Below, piece by piece: positions 37,226 through 46,474 of a DNA stretch of 64,000 nucleotides. The stretch is taken from positions 62,001-126,000 of the forward strand of contig CAVOQV010000020.1 of the NCBI GenBank assembly GCA_963698435.1. Direction: 5' to 3'. Source of the DNA: Sva-07 sp963698435. GTDB lineage: Bacteria; Actinomycetota; Acidimicrobiia; Acidimicrobiales; Ilumatobacteraceae. Numbering within the stretch: position 1 is the first letter of the stretch; each line of letters opens with the position of its first letter. Under the pieces are notes generated by a model. The model did no database searches and was not told where the DNA came from. It saw only the letters and a program-made list of their open reading frames with translations. The translations under genes were made by a program, and so were the position numbers.

Positions 37226-38712
37226 ATGAGTTCGACGATTCCGGACACCAGCTCGATCGGACCGGTCGAGGCCTACTGGCGCTATCGCACGTGGACCGTC
37301 CCGATCACGATCGTGATCGGCCTCCTCGCGGGGCTCTTCGCTTTGGCGACGAGCGGGACCAACACCGCAACGACCACCCTGTTCCTCACCGATCCGCGTG
37401 GGACACCGGTGTTCCGCGACGGCTCCAGCACGCCCACCGATCTCGCCCGATACGCCCGGCAACGTGCAGAGTTCGCCGACTCTGCGGCTGTGCACCTGGC
37501 GGTGGTGGCGTCGATCGACGACCTGCGCGAGGAGCTGTTGGCCGACCCCGTCAACGACGAGCGCGACGTGCCGAGGGCCGAGACCACCGAGTCGATCGAC
37601 GAGATCGTCGCGACCGGAACCACCACCACCGCCGACGTGCGGATCGACTGCACCACCGATTCCGAAGCGCGGGCGCTCCTGGTCTGCGACGAGGTCGTCG
37701 CTGCATATCTGGCCCTGACCGAGCAGGACATCTCCGCGCGCTGGATGCCACCATCGCGGCCTTCTTGATCGAGCGCGAGCGCCTGCTCGAGCAGGACGGG
37801 GGCCAGAACACGATCGACCAGATCGACCTGCAGATCGCCGAGGTCCGATCCGAGGCAGCACTGCTGGGCAACGGCGTCGAATTCGTCGAACCCGCCGAGG
37901 TACAGACCGATGCGCGCATTCTGCCCGCTCTGCAGTACACCATCGCCGCCATGCTCTTCGCCGCGTTCGGAGTTGCGATCATCGCCTGGTTCCGAGCCGG
38001 ACGCCAGCCGGTGATCACGAGCAGCTCCGACGCCACCGCCAGCCTGGACGCCCCCCTGCTCGGCGAGGTGACCGAGCCGCCTGCACAGCTGTTCGATCCG
38101 ATCGACCCGCCGGGCGCGGCGTATCAGCTGTTGGCGACGAGCCTCGGTGCGGTCCACCCCAGCGGAGGCGTGCTGCTCACGGCGACAGCCGTTCCGAGCA
38201 CTGACGCCGCCGAGACGGTGGCCCGTCTCGCGGTCGCCGCAGCGCGCGAGGGCCGCAGTGTGCTGCTGATCGACGCCAACCTGCGCGACCGTCGCCTGAG
38301 CCGCTTGTTCGGCTTCGAACAGGCGGTCGGCGGGCTCACCGAACTCCTGGCAGGACTTGCCTCGATCGATGACGTCCGCCGGTCGGTCCGCGTCGGCGGC
38401 GAGGCAACGCTCGATCTCCTCACCGGCGGTCGATCCGTCGATGACCCGGCGGGGTTGTTCCGATCCCAAGCGGCTCGGGCCACGATGCACACGCTGCGCA
38501 ACCGGTATCAGCTCGTGCTGGTTGCCGTCCCGCCGCTGCTCGCCGTCGCCGACGGGTCCGCGCTGGCAAGCGAATCCGACGGGGTGATGATGATCGTCGA
38601 GCGCGGCACCGACGCCCGTGACCTCGACATCGTGCGCCAACGCCTCGACGTGCTGCGCACCGAACTGATCGGCGTCGTGTACGACCATCGTTCGCACGAC
38701 CACGGCGGGTGA
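37226..38712 (+). CDS. Wzz-type chain-length protein fused to BY-kinase-like domain, frame broken once
   Basis: The N-terminal part has a Wzz pattern: a first membrane helix (VPITIVIGLLAGLFALA) and a periplasmic region. After a one-base loss between 37740 and 37741 (a C restores R-L-D-A-T-I-A-A) come a second helix (ALQYTIAAMLFAAFGVAII) and a CpsD/Wzc-like cytoplasmic domain with SVLLIDANLRDRRLSRLFG (Walker A' region). The Walker A loop is degenerate: TAVPSTDAAET lacks the Gly-Lys-Ser/Thr, and there is no C-terminal Tyr cluster, so kinase activity is doubtful. It should control polymer length with the Wzx/Wzy gene that follows by a GTGA overlap. ATG 37226 is used. Confidence 0.8.
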
Positions 38713-41468
38713 TCATGAGCCGCCGACCGCTCGGTGCGATCGTGTCGCAGATGATCGTCGCAGGCACCAGCCTGCTGATGGCGCTCGTTGTGCTGCGCGA
38801 GCTGGGCGCTGCTGGGCTGGGCACGTTCAGTCTGCTCTTCGGAATGCTGATCACGGTCAACTCGGTCCAGACCGGGTGGATCGGCGACTCACTCACCGTG
38901 CTCGACCGGTTCGACCCTGGGATCCGTCGGGCGCTGTACCAATCGCAGGTGATCTCCGCCGTGGGAATCTTCCTCGTCACGTGGGCGCTCGGCCTGCTCG
39001 TCGATGGCGTCGACTCGACGACGGCGCTCCTGTTCGGGCTGGCATCGGTTGCGTGGGCGCTCGAGGAAACGCTGCGGCGGATCCTCATCGCCCGTCGCGA
39101 GTTCTGGAGCCTCGTTGTCAACGACAGCGCGTTCGCGGCCGGCGCGTTCGGCCTCCTCATCGCGGCAGTCGTTGCTGGCGCCGACCTCACCCTCGACACG
39201 ATCATCATCGCGTTGCTCTCGGGCTCGATCGTGGCGATCGGGCTGGCCCTCGTCCAGCTTCCCCGCATCGAGCTCCTCCGAGGCCCAGCGGCACCGTCGC
39301 GCATGCGCGAGCTCGCGTCCTTCGCGAGCTGGCGTGCGGTGCAGGTCGGACTCCGACCGGGAAGCCAAGCCGCCCTGCGAGCGATCGTGGCGACCACCGT
39401 CTCGCTCGAAGCCGTCGGCCGCCTGGAGGCGGCTCGACTGCTGATCGCCCCTGCGCTCACGGTGGCCAACGGTGCCGGCATGTTCTTCCTGCCCACCTAT
39501 GCCGATCAGCTACGCCGGCGGGTGATGCTCCGACCGTCGGTCGGTCGGTCGATGCTGGTCATCGCCGCGATCTGCGCGGTGTACGGCGTCCTCGCGATGT
39601 CGCTGCGAGAGCACCTCGCCGGTCTGCTGACGAGCAACGAATCGGTCGTCACCACCGTGGCGGTCGGGTCCTGGGCGCTGTTCTCGATGGCCTTCGGAGT
39701 TGGCCTGCCGCCAGGCGCGGCGAACGTCGCCGCTGGCCGGTCCCGGCAGACCTTTCTGATCCGGGTGCTCGATGCGAGCATCGGAGTGGCCATCGCTGGC
39801 GCGCTCTCCATGATCGGTTGGGTCGACGCGGCGCCGATCGGTCTCGCCATCGGCGCCTTCGCCGGTGCCGGCCTCTTGGTCCGAGCGTTGCACGCGGCCA
39901 CCGCCGGCCACGACCACCGCATACCGATCGTTGCTCGATCTGACGGCGCCCCGACTCCTGACGCCAACCGACTCGCGAGCGACCGACCGAGCGCCGTCGA
40001 CCTTCGTGTCGAGCCTGTGACGTCGGCCTTCGACGAAGCCGCTCACTGGCGGTGGGCGCCCGAGTCCAGTGATCCTGCACGATCGGCAACGACATCGCGT
40101 CCACCAGACCCGCCGCTACGTCCGCGGCCCCCGTCCAGGCCGAGGTCGGCCCCCGCTCCCCGACCGCGCAGCCAGCGCACGATCGATTGGGGCCGCGAGC
40201 TGTTGTGGGTCGCGCCGATCGCGATGATCGTTGCGATCGAATACAAGTTCCGACGGCGGAGCATCGACGAGGCTCTCGCCGGCTCGATCGACGTGATGAT
40301 CGCGCTCGAACTCGCGACCCTCGCGCTCATCGGCACCTGGTCGCTCTGGCGCCTGGTGCCGTCCAAGCCCCGGATCGAACCGTTGATGATGCTCATGTGG
40401 GGGTACATCCTCACCACAGCCGTCAGCGCGCTGTACTCCGCGTTCCCGATGCTCGCCCTCGCGCGAGCCGTCGAACTGGTGATCATCGGCACCGTGATCC
40501 AACTGATCGCGAGTCAGGGCACATTCGGGACTGTCAGCCGGCTGCTCCATGGATGGGTGGCACTCATCTCGTTGTCGATCGTGGCGGGACTCGCCTATGT
40601 CGCGCCAACGACGGGGCCGCAGGAGGGCCGGTTCACCTGGCTGTCGGTACACAGCGTCACGGCCGGGTCGATGCTCGCCGTGTCCGTCCCGATGCTGTTC
40701 GGCCTCTGGCTCGCCGCAGGCCGGAGGCCGATGCCGTGGCCCCGGTGGGTGTACGGCGGCTTGCTCGCCATGCAACTGCTGTTCCTGTTGCTCACCCGAA
40801 CTCGCGGTTCGATCGGCGGCGCGGTCGTCGCTCTCACGGTGATGGCGTGGCTCTCGTCCGGACGCCGGGCCCGCCCGGAGCTCGTGCTCAGCAGCCTGGT
40901 GGCCGGTGGAGCACTCGCGCTCGCGTTCGGACGCCAGATTCTCGAGTTCCTCACTCGCGGCGAAACCGTCGACCAGATCGGGACGTTCAACCGCCGCACC
41001 GAGATCTGGTCGCTCGCGTGGGACTCGTTCCTCGAGCGACCGCTCTTCGGTCTCGGTTTCAACTCGGCGAAGGGCGTGTTCTTCGACGAGACCGGACTGG
41101 GAGGCGCCCACAACTCGGTGATCAACGTGATGATCGACGTCGGCCTTGCCGGGCTGGTCTGGTGGACGGTGCTCGTCGTCGCGGCCCTCGTGCTCCTCGG
41201 TCGCTTGATCCGCCGAGAACGTCGTTCGCCGGTCCTCCTGGCGGGGGCAACGGGCACCGCCCGGTCCGACCAGCTCATCCTCGTCGGCGTGTTCGTTGCG
41301 CTGCTGATCAACAGCATCACGACCGAAGGGCTCGGCGCCGGCGTCAACGTCATGGCGATCTGGCTCTTCGTGTCGTGCGCATGGCTGACCTTGCTGGACG
41401 CGGATCAGCGGTCGGTGGGACGGCCCACGACGCGTCGGCAACGGGGTGAACCAGTCCTGACTCGGTGA
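38709..41468 (+). CDS. Wzx-type flippase and Wzy/O-antigen-ligase-type polymerase in one reading frame
   Basis: A 919-residue frame with two membrane modules. Residues about 1-400 look like a polysaccharide flippase of the MVF/Wzx superfamily, with repeated paired helices and LRELGAAGLGTFSLLFG near the N-terminus. A Pro/Arg/Ser-rich linker covers about 440-490. Residues about 495-905 look like a Wzy/O-antigen-ligase polymerase, with a TRTRGSIGGAVVALTVMAWL segment and the periplasmic loop FGLGFNSAKGVF...GGAHNSVINVMIDVG, the usual ligase His region. An in-frame GTG at 40017 overlaps a TGA in another frame (GTGA), the exact junction used between genes here, so an indel may have fused two genes. 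Either way, lipid-linked repeat units are flipped and polymerised. It overlaps the Wzz gene by GTGA. Confidence 0.82.
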   Translation: MIMSRRPLGAIVSQMIVAGTSLLMALVVLRELGAAGLGTFSLLFGMLITVNSVQTGWIGDSLTVLDRFDPGIRRALYQSQVISAVGIFLVTWALGLLVDGVDSTTALLFGLASVAWALEETLRRILIARREFWSLVVNDSAFAAGAFGLLIAAVVAGADLTLDTIIIALLSGSIVAIGLALVQLPRIELLRGPAAPSRMRELASFASWRAVQVGLRPGSQAALRAIVATTVSLEAVGRLEAARLLIAPALTVANGAGMFFLPTYADQLRRRVMLRPSVGRSMLVIAAICAVYGVLAMSLREHLAGLLTSNESVVTTVAVGSWALFSMAFGVGLPPGAANVAAGRSRQTFLIRVLDASIGVAIAGALSMIGWVDAAPIGLAIGAFAGAGLLVRALHAATAGHDHRIPIVARSDGAPTPDANRLASDRPSAVDLRVEPVTSAFDEAAHWRWAPESSDPARSATTSRPPDPPLRPRPPSRPRSAPAPRPRSQRTIDWGRELLWVAPIAMIVAIEYKFRRRSIDEALAGSIDVMIALELATLALIGTWSLWRLVPSKPRIEPLMMLMWGYILTTAVSALYSAFPMLALARAVELVIIGTVIQLIASQGTFGTVSRLLHGWVALISLSIVAGLAYVAPTTGPQEGRFTWLSVHSVTAGSMLAVSVPMLFGLWLAAGRRPMPWPRWVYGGLLAMQLLFLLLTRTRGSIGGAVVALTVMAWLSSGRRARPELVLSSLVAGGALALAFGRQILEFLTRGETVDQIGTFNRRTEIWSLAWDSFLERPLFGLGFNSAKGVFFDETGLGGAHNSVINVMIDVGLAGLVWWTVLVVAALVLLGRLIRRERRSPVLLAGATGTARSDQLILVGVFVALLINSITTEGLGAGVNVMAIWLFVSCAWLTLLDADQRSVGRPTTRRQRGEPVLTR

Positions 41469-41488
41469 TCACCACCTACGATGCCCGC

Positions 41489-42421
41489 ATGGCGCGTGTG
41501 GTGGTGACGGGTGGAGCAGGATTTCTCGGTTCGCATCTGTGCCGGTCGCTGCTCGAACGCGGCGACGACGTCATCGCGCTCGACAACCTCGTGACCGGTT
41601 CGGTGGGCAACATCGAGGAGCTGTTCGGCGCGAGGTTCACCTTCGTGGAACACGACGTCAGCAACTACGTCTGGGTGCCCGGACCGGTCGACGTCGTGAT
41701 GCATCTTGCGAGTCCCGCGAGCCCGGCCGATTTCGAACGGATCCCGATCCAGATCTTGAAGGTCGGCGGATTGGGGACCCACAACGCACTGGGGCTCGCT
41801 CTCGCCAAGGGCGCCCGCTTCTTCCTGGCGTCCACCTCCGAGGTCTATGGCGATCCGCTCGTGCATCCGCAGCCCGAGGAGTACTGGGGCAACGTCAACC
41901 CCATCGGCCCACGAGGCGTGTACGACGAGGCCAAGCGCTACGCCGAGGCGATGACCATGGCGTATCACCGCCACCACGGTGTCGATGTGCGCATCGTGCG
42001 CATCTTCAACACCTACGGACCGCGCATGCGTCCCGACGACGGCCGCGCGGTCTCGAACTTCCTGGTCCAGGCGCTGCGCGGTGAGCCGATCACCATCTTC
42101 GGCGACGGGAGCCAGACACGGTCGTTCACCTACGTCGACGACGAGATCCGCGGATTCCTGGCGCTGCTCGACTCGGAGCTGACCACGCCGATCAACATCG
42201 GCAATGACAACGAGTTCACGATCGCCCAGCTCGCGGAGCTGATCGTCGAGGTCACGGGCTCGTCGTCCGAGCTCGTCCACCTGCCGTTGCCGGTCGATGA
42301 TCCGATGCAGCGCCGGCCGGATCTCACCAAGGCGCGCGCGCTGCTGTCATGGGAGCCGACGGTCCAACTCCGCGAAGGAATCGAGCGCACCGCCGAGTAC
42401 TTCTCGTCGCTCGTGAGCTGA
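41489..42421 (+). CDS. NAD-dependent epimerase/decarboxylase, UDP-xylose synthase-like
   Basis: A 310-residue extended SDR of the UXS (UDP-glucuronate decarboxylase) group. The N-terminal loop is VVVTGGAGFLGSHLC. The active site is GVYDEAKRYAEA (Y-x-x-x-K) after STSEVYGDPLVHPQPEEYWGN-type sequence, and RIFNTYGPRM and FTYVDDEIRGFLAL follow. It converts UDP-glucuronate to UDP-xylose, or 4-keto intermediates in relatives. The paired UDP-glucose dehydrogenase just downstream (opposite strand) supplies its substrate. I use ATG 41489; an in-frame GTG at 41465 overlaps the polymerase stop by GTGA and is a credible alternative start. Confidence 0.88.
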   Translation: MARVVVTGGAGFLGSHLCRSLLERGDDVIALDNLVTGSVGNIEELFGARFTFVEHDVSNYVWVPGPVDVVMHLASPASPADFERIPIQILKVGGLGTHNALGLALAKGARFFLASTSEVYGDPLVHPQPEEYWGNVNPIGPRGVYDEAKRYAEAMTMAYHRHHGVDVRIVRIFNTYGPRMRPDDGRAVSNFLVQALRGEPITIFGDGSQTRSFTYVDDEIRGFLALLDSELTTPINIGNDNEFTIAQLAELIVEVTGSSSELVHLPLPVDDPMQRRPDLTKARALLSWEPTVQLREGIERTAEYFSSLVS

Positions 42422-42442
42422 CTCGCCCGGGGACGCCGACGA

Positions 42443-43762
42443 TCAGTTCCGGCCGACGCCGTCGTAGCCCAACCCCGCCTCGCGAACGAGAACGGGGTCG
42501 AGCAGATTACGGGTGTCGACGATGGTGACGGGACGCGGCAGGCGGGCCGCCAGGCCGGCGAGGTCGATCTTGGCGAAGTCGGGCCACTCGGTGAACACCA
42601 CGACGACGTCGGCGTCGACGGCCACGTCCAACGGATCGAGCACGATGTCGACGCCATCGAGCACGTGCGCCTGGTGAGCGGTGAGCTCACCGACGGTGGT
42701 CGGATCGTACGCCCGCACGGTGGCACCGAGGCTCCGCAGCTCGTCGATGATCGCCAGGGCCGGCGACTCGCGCAGATCGTCGGTCCCCGCCTTGAACGTC
42801 AGACCGAGGGCGCCGACCGTGATCCCGGTCAGATCCCCTGATGGCCGGCCCACGGCGACGCGGATCTTGGTGACCATGCGTTCGAGCTGCTCGTCGTTCA
42901 CGTCGATCACACCGCGCATCATCGCGAAGTTGTACCCGTGGTCCTCGGCGATCTTGACGAGGGCGCGAGAGTCTTTCGGGAAGCAGCTTCCGCCCCAGCC
43001 CGGACCGGGCCGCAGGAACTGTCCGCCGATGCGCTGGTCGGATCCGATCCCTTCGACCACGGCCGCAACATCCGCGCCCACGGCTTCGCACATCGCCGCG
43101 ACGGCGTTGACGAAGCTGATCTTCATCGCGAGGAATCCATTGGCGGCGTACTTGATGGTCTCGGCCGACGCCGGATCCGTGATCAGGATCGGCGTGTCGA
43201 TCGTTGCGTACAGCTCGGCGACGCGCTCCGCCGCGCTGCGGTCGGCGCTACCGATCACGACCCGGTCCGGTTGCAGGAAGTCGTGTACCGCCGTGCCCTC
43301 ACGCAGGAACTCCGGGTTGGACACGACACGGACGTCATCGCGTTGCAGTACGCGCTCGACGGCGAGCGTCGAGCCCACCGGGACCGTCGACTTGTTGACC
43401 ACGACCGCTCCGGGCTTGAGCACGGGGGCGATCTGGGCGGCGGCCTGCTGGATGTAGCTGAGGTCGGCGCTGCCGTCGTCACCCTGCGGTGTCGGCACGC
43501 ACAAGAAGACGATGTCAGCACCCTCGGCCGCCGACTCCGCTCCGAGCACGAACTCCAGCAGACCGGCGCTGCGGGCAGCGTTGACGATCGACTCGAGACC
43601 CTCCTCGACGATCGGGATGTGACCATCGTTGAGCATGGTGACCTTGCGTTCGTCGATATCGCCGCACACGACATGGTGGCCGAGGTGGGCGAAACACGCT
43701 CCGGTGGTCAGACCGACGTAGCCGGTCCCCACCACCGCGAGTCGGATTGGGCGTTCGTTCAT
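42443..43762 (-). CDS. UDP-glucose 6-dehydrogenase
   Basis: A 439-residue dehydrogenase of the UDPG/GDP-mannose family. It oxidises UDP-glucose to UDP-glucuronate with NAD+. The N-terminal fold has LAVVGTGYVGLTTGACFAHLG; the catalytic Cys lies in GPGWGGSCFPKDS; TFKAGTDDLRESPALAI and VDTRNLLDP mark the C-terminal domain. The preceding FLREGTAVHDFLQPDRVVIG segment is also typical. ATG 43762. It is convergent with the UXS-like gene, and both products fit a glucuronate- or xylose-containing polymer. The 156-bp gap to the divergent MscS gene has no visible hairpin. Confidence 0.92.
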   Translation of the reverse strand: MNERPIRLAVVGTGYVGLTTGACFAHLGHHVVCGDIDERKVTMLNDGHIPIVEEGLESIVNAARSAGLLEFVLGAESAAEGADIVFLCVPTPQGDDGSADLSYIQQAAAQIAPVLKPGAVVVNKSTVPVGSTLAVERVLQRDDVRVVSNPEFLREGTAVHDFLQPDRVVIGSADRSAAERVAELYATIDTPILITDPASAETIKYAANGFLAMKISFVNAVAAMCEAVGADVAAVVEGIGSDQRIGGQFLRPGPGWGGSCFPKDSRALVKIAEDHGYNFAMMRGVIDVNDEQLERMVTKIRVAVGRPSGDLTGITVGALGLTFKAGTDDLRESPALAIIDELRSLGATVRAYDPTTVGELTAHQAHVLDGVDIVLDPLDVAVDADVVVVFTEWPDFAKIDLAGLAARLPRPVTIVDTRNLLDPVLVREAGLGYDGVGRN

Positions 43763-43918
43763 GTCGTCACTGCTCTCATCGGTCGGCCACAGCTGCTGCG
43801 CTCGGCGCAGTTGGCCCGTCACTGTATCGGACCAGCAGCGCTCAATTCGGAGTCTTGACGGTAGCGAGAGACAGGGGATCACCGCATTGGATCCGACGGA
43901 GTGGGTACGTTCGATTCC

Positions 43919-44965
43919 ATGCGACCGGTGACGGACCTGATCATGCAGACCGACGTCGAGGACGGGTGCGGGGCGGAACCCAGCTGGTTGTGCGAGGTGG
44001 TGTACGACCTGACCGGTGGCAGCACCGTGCTGCCCCAGTTGGCCGACACGCTCCTGCGCATCCTGGGAATCCTGATCGGCGCCTGGATCCTGACGATGGT
44101 CACCCGCCGCTACTTCGCACGGTTGGTCGCCCGGCTCATTGCGCCGGACACCGGCGCCGCATCACGCCAACTCGCACGAGTGAGCGGCACCGCCGCCGAG
44201 CTGGTCTCCGACGACGCCGATCCGCGCCGGAGCGCCCGCGTCCGATCGATCTCGGCGGTGGTCGGCAGCACCGCGGCCATCATCATCTGGTCGATGGCTC
44301 TGATCCTCGTGCTCGGCGAGCTCGGCGTGAACCTCGCTCCGCTGATCGCGGGCGCCGGCATCGCCGGCGTGGCACTGGGTTTCGGCGCCCAGAGCCTCGT
44401 GGAGGACTGCATCGCCGGGTTGTTCATGTTGGTCGAGGACCAGTACGGCATCGGCGACGTCGTCGACCTCGACGAGGCCACCGGTGTCGTCGAGAAGATC
44501 TCCCTTCGCACGACCGTGCTGCGAGGGGTCGACGGCACCGTGTGGCACGTCCCGAACGGCGAGGTCCAGCGGGTGGGAAACAAGTCGCAACTCTGGTCGG
44601 TGGCCCTGGTCGACGTCGAGGTCGCCTACGACTGCGACCTCGCTGCTGCTCGGCGGGTGATCATCGACTGCGCAACCGACCTGGTGCAGAGCGAGGACTG
44701 GTCGTCGGTGATCATCGACCCGCCCGAACTGCTGGGCGTCGAAGCACTCGGCGCTGACGGCATCACGATCCGAATCACGATCAAGGTCCAACCAGGAGTA
44801 CAATGGGCGCTGCAACGCGCACTGCGAGAGGCACTCAAGACTGCGCTCGACGGCGCGGGCATCGAGATCCCGTTCCCCCAGCGAACCGTCTGGGTACGTC
44901 GCGACGACGCCGCGGGGCCCACGGCCGGCGCTCCGCAGGACGATCCCTTCGGGGCCGGCACGTGA
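43919..44965 (+). CDS. MscS-family mechanosensitive ion channel
   Basis: A 348-residue membrane protein. A first helix (LLRILGILIGAWILTMV) precedes the conserved pore-lining TM3 region PLIAGAGIAGVALGFGAQSLVEDCIAGLFMLVED, which is split here by my wording only and carries the Ala/Gly pattern of MscS. The beta-domain IGDVVDLDEATGVVEKISLRTTVLR follows, with PNGEVQRVGNKS after it. It opens under membrane tension to release osmolytes. The C-terminal acidic tail is short. ATG 43919 is preferred to a GTG 18 bp upstream. It is 15 bp before the next membrane-protein gene and may share its transcript. Confidence 0.88.
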   Translation: MRPVTDLIMQTDVEDGCGAEPSWLCEVVYDLTGGSTVLPQLADTLLRILGILIGAWILTMVTRRYFARLVARLIAPDTGAASRQLARVSGTAAELVSDDADPRRSARVRSISAVVGSTAAIIIWSMALILVLGELGVNLAPLIAGAGIAGVALGFGAQSLVEDCIAGLFMLVEDQYGIGDVVDLDEATGVVEKISLRTTVLRGVDGTVWHVPNGEVQRVGNKSQLWSVALVDVEVAYDCDLAAARRVIIDCATDLVQSEDWSSVIIDPPELLGVEALGADGITIRITIKVQPGVQWALQRALREALKTALDGAGIEIPFPQRTVWVRRDDAAGPTAGAPQDDPFGAGT

Positions 44966-44980
44966 TGCCATGATGACGCC

Positions 44981-46456
44981 ATGACGTTGGGCGTGATCGG
45001 TGTTGGGGTCTTTGCGCCGTCATTCACCGTTGCATGGCTCTTCCTGAGCGCGCTGTGCACCGCAGCGGCGTGGCTCACCTTCGTTCGCACCAGCAACCGA
45101 CTGTTGCCACCCCGACCCGAATCCGATGGTGTCGCAGGTGCGTTGCGCGCCGACACACCAGCGGTCGTGAACCTGATGACCAACGACGCCACGGTGACCG
45201 CTGCAGGTTTCCGCGCCACGATGATCGACTTGGCCGCACGCGGCTGGCTTCGGATCCTTCCCCCCGAGGACGACCTCGAGGAGTTGGCGCGGGTCCGCCC
45301 GGCCGCAACCGCGTACAAAGGTGACGCACTTCGTCCTCACGAACGCCTCGTGCTCCAACACGTGATGTCTCGGTTCACCACCGACCGGGCCATCCCCGCG
45401 CGATACCTGGCGGTCGACATCCGTGGTCCGTGGTGGCGACGGTTCAGCGGTCTCGTCGTCGACGAGGCCGTGCAGGCCGGACTCGTGCGCCGCCGATGGA
45501 CCGCGCCCGACCTGATCGTTCCCGGTGCGTTCTGGGCTGGAGCTGCGCTGAGCTGGTTCCTCGCACGCGCCACCGGCGACACCGACGTCGCAGTCATCGA
45601 TTCGGTCGGGGTGAGAATCGCCGGGTGGACGGTCGCCGTGTTCTTGTGCGCCGGTCTCGTCCGAGTTGCCCGGCTCGGTCTACGACCGTCGTACACGCAC
45701 ACCGACGACGGCGTCGTAGCCACACGACGGTGGCTCGCAATACGCGAACGCCTCGCCGCGAGTGGGTTCGCCGATCTCGCCCCGAGTGCTGTCGAGACCG
45801 GTGATCGACGACTCGCCTACGCGACTGCCATGTGCCTGGCCGATGGCGCGGCGATCGAACTCCCGCTCGCCCGCGAAGACCATCATCGAGCGTGGAGCAG
45901 TGTCGGTGGCCGTGCCCGACTGGTGCGGGTGACGTACCCGTCACGGTTCGCCTACGGCATGGCACCGTTCGCAGCGATCGGTGCCGGACTCGTGTCGTGC
46001 TTCGTCGGGCTCCGGCTGCGATCGTGGACCAGCGACGTGGCGCGAGGCGAGTCGTTCGACTGGGTCTACGAGCAGTTCCCGGCACAGGACTGGCTGATCG
46101 CGGACATCGCCACGGCGATGACGTTCCTCACCTACCTTCCGATTCTCCTCGGGCTCTGGATGGCCCTCGCCGGTGCCCTCGACGGGTTCAACTCGGTTGA
46201 GCGCACCGGGGCAGTGATCCGCACACGCCGCCCCTCGGAGGTGTCACCACTGCCGACGCGGCTGCGCCGGATGATCGAACGGGACCGGTACAGGATCTAC
46301 GTGGCCGTCGACGACGGCAGTTCGGACACGATCCGAGCGTGGAAGACCGGGGAGCGACACGCCATGCCCCAGGGGGCGCGAGCAACCGTCGTCGCGACTC
46401 CCGTGCTCGGACACATTCGTCGGGCGAGCCCGGTCGGCCACGTCCTGGTCGAGTAG
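44981..46456 (+). CDS. DUF2207-like predicted membrane protein
   Basis: A 491-residue protein with four or five hydrophobic segments: at the N-terminus, near residues 185-225, and around 320-345 and 370-400. The region VNLMTNDATVTAAGFRATMIDLAARGWL resembles the winged-helix-like cytoplasmic segment of the C-terminal part of DUF2207/YciQ proteins, in which a domain of this kind sits between membrane helices. No catalytic motif is visible. Unlike classical YciQ proteins it lacks a long extracellular N-terminal domain. Function unknown. Start ATG 44981, 15 bp after the MscS stop. Confidence 0.6.
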   Translation: MTLGVIGVGVFAPSFTVAWLFLSALCTAAAWLTFVRTSNRLLPPRPESDGVAGALRADTPAVVNLMTNDATVTAAGFRATMIDLAARGWLRILPPEDDLEELARVRPAATAYKGDALRPHERLVLQHVMSRFTTDRAIPARYLAVDIRGPWWRRFSGLVVDEAVQAGLVRRRWTAPDLIVPGAFWAGAALSWFLARATGDTDVAVIDSVGVRIAGWTVAVFLCAGLVRVARLGLRPSYTHTDDGVVATRRWLAIRERLAASGFADLAPSAVETGDRRLAYATAMCLADGAAIELPLAREDHHRAWSSVGGRARLVRVTYPSRFAYGMAPFAAIGAGLVSCFVGLRLRSWTSDVARGESFDWVYEQFPAQDWLIADIATAMTFLTYLPILLGLWMALAGALDGFNSVERTGAVIRTRRPSEVSPLPTRLRRMIERDRYRIYVAVDDGSSDTIRAWKTGERHAMPQGARATVVATPVLGHIRRASPVGHVLVE

Positions 46457-46474
46457 TCACCTCGACGCCCCTCC

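Noticed and set aside
43763..43918. Divergent gap between UDP-glucose dehydrogenase and MscS genes checked for operators
   Set aside because: A TTGACG hexamer is seen near 43855 but no convincing -10 partner or palindrome, so no site is called.
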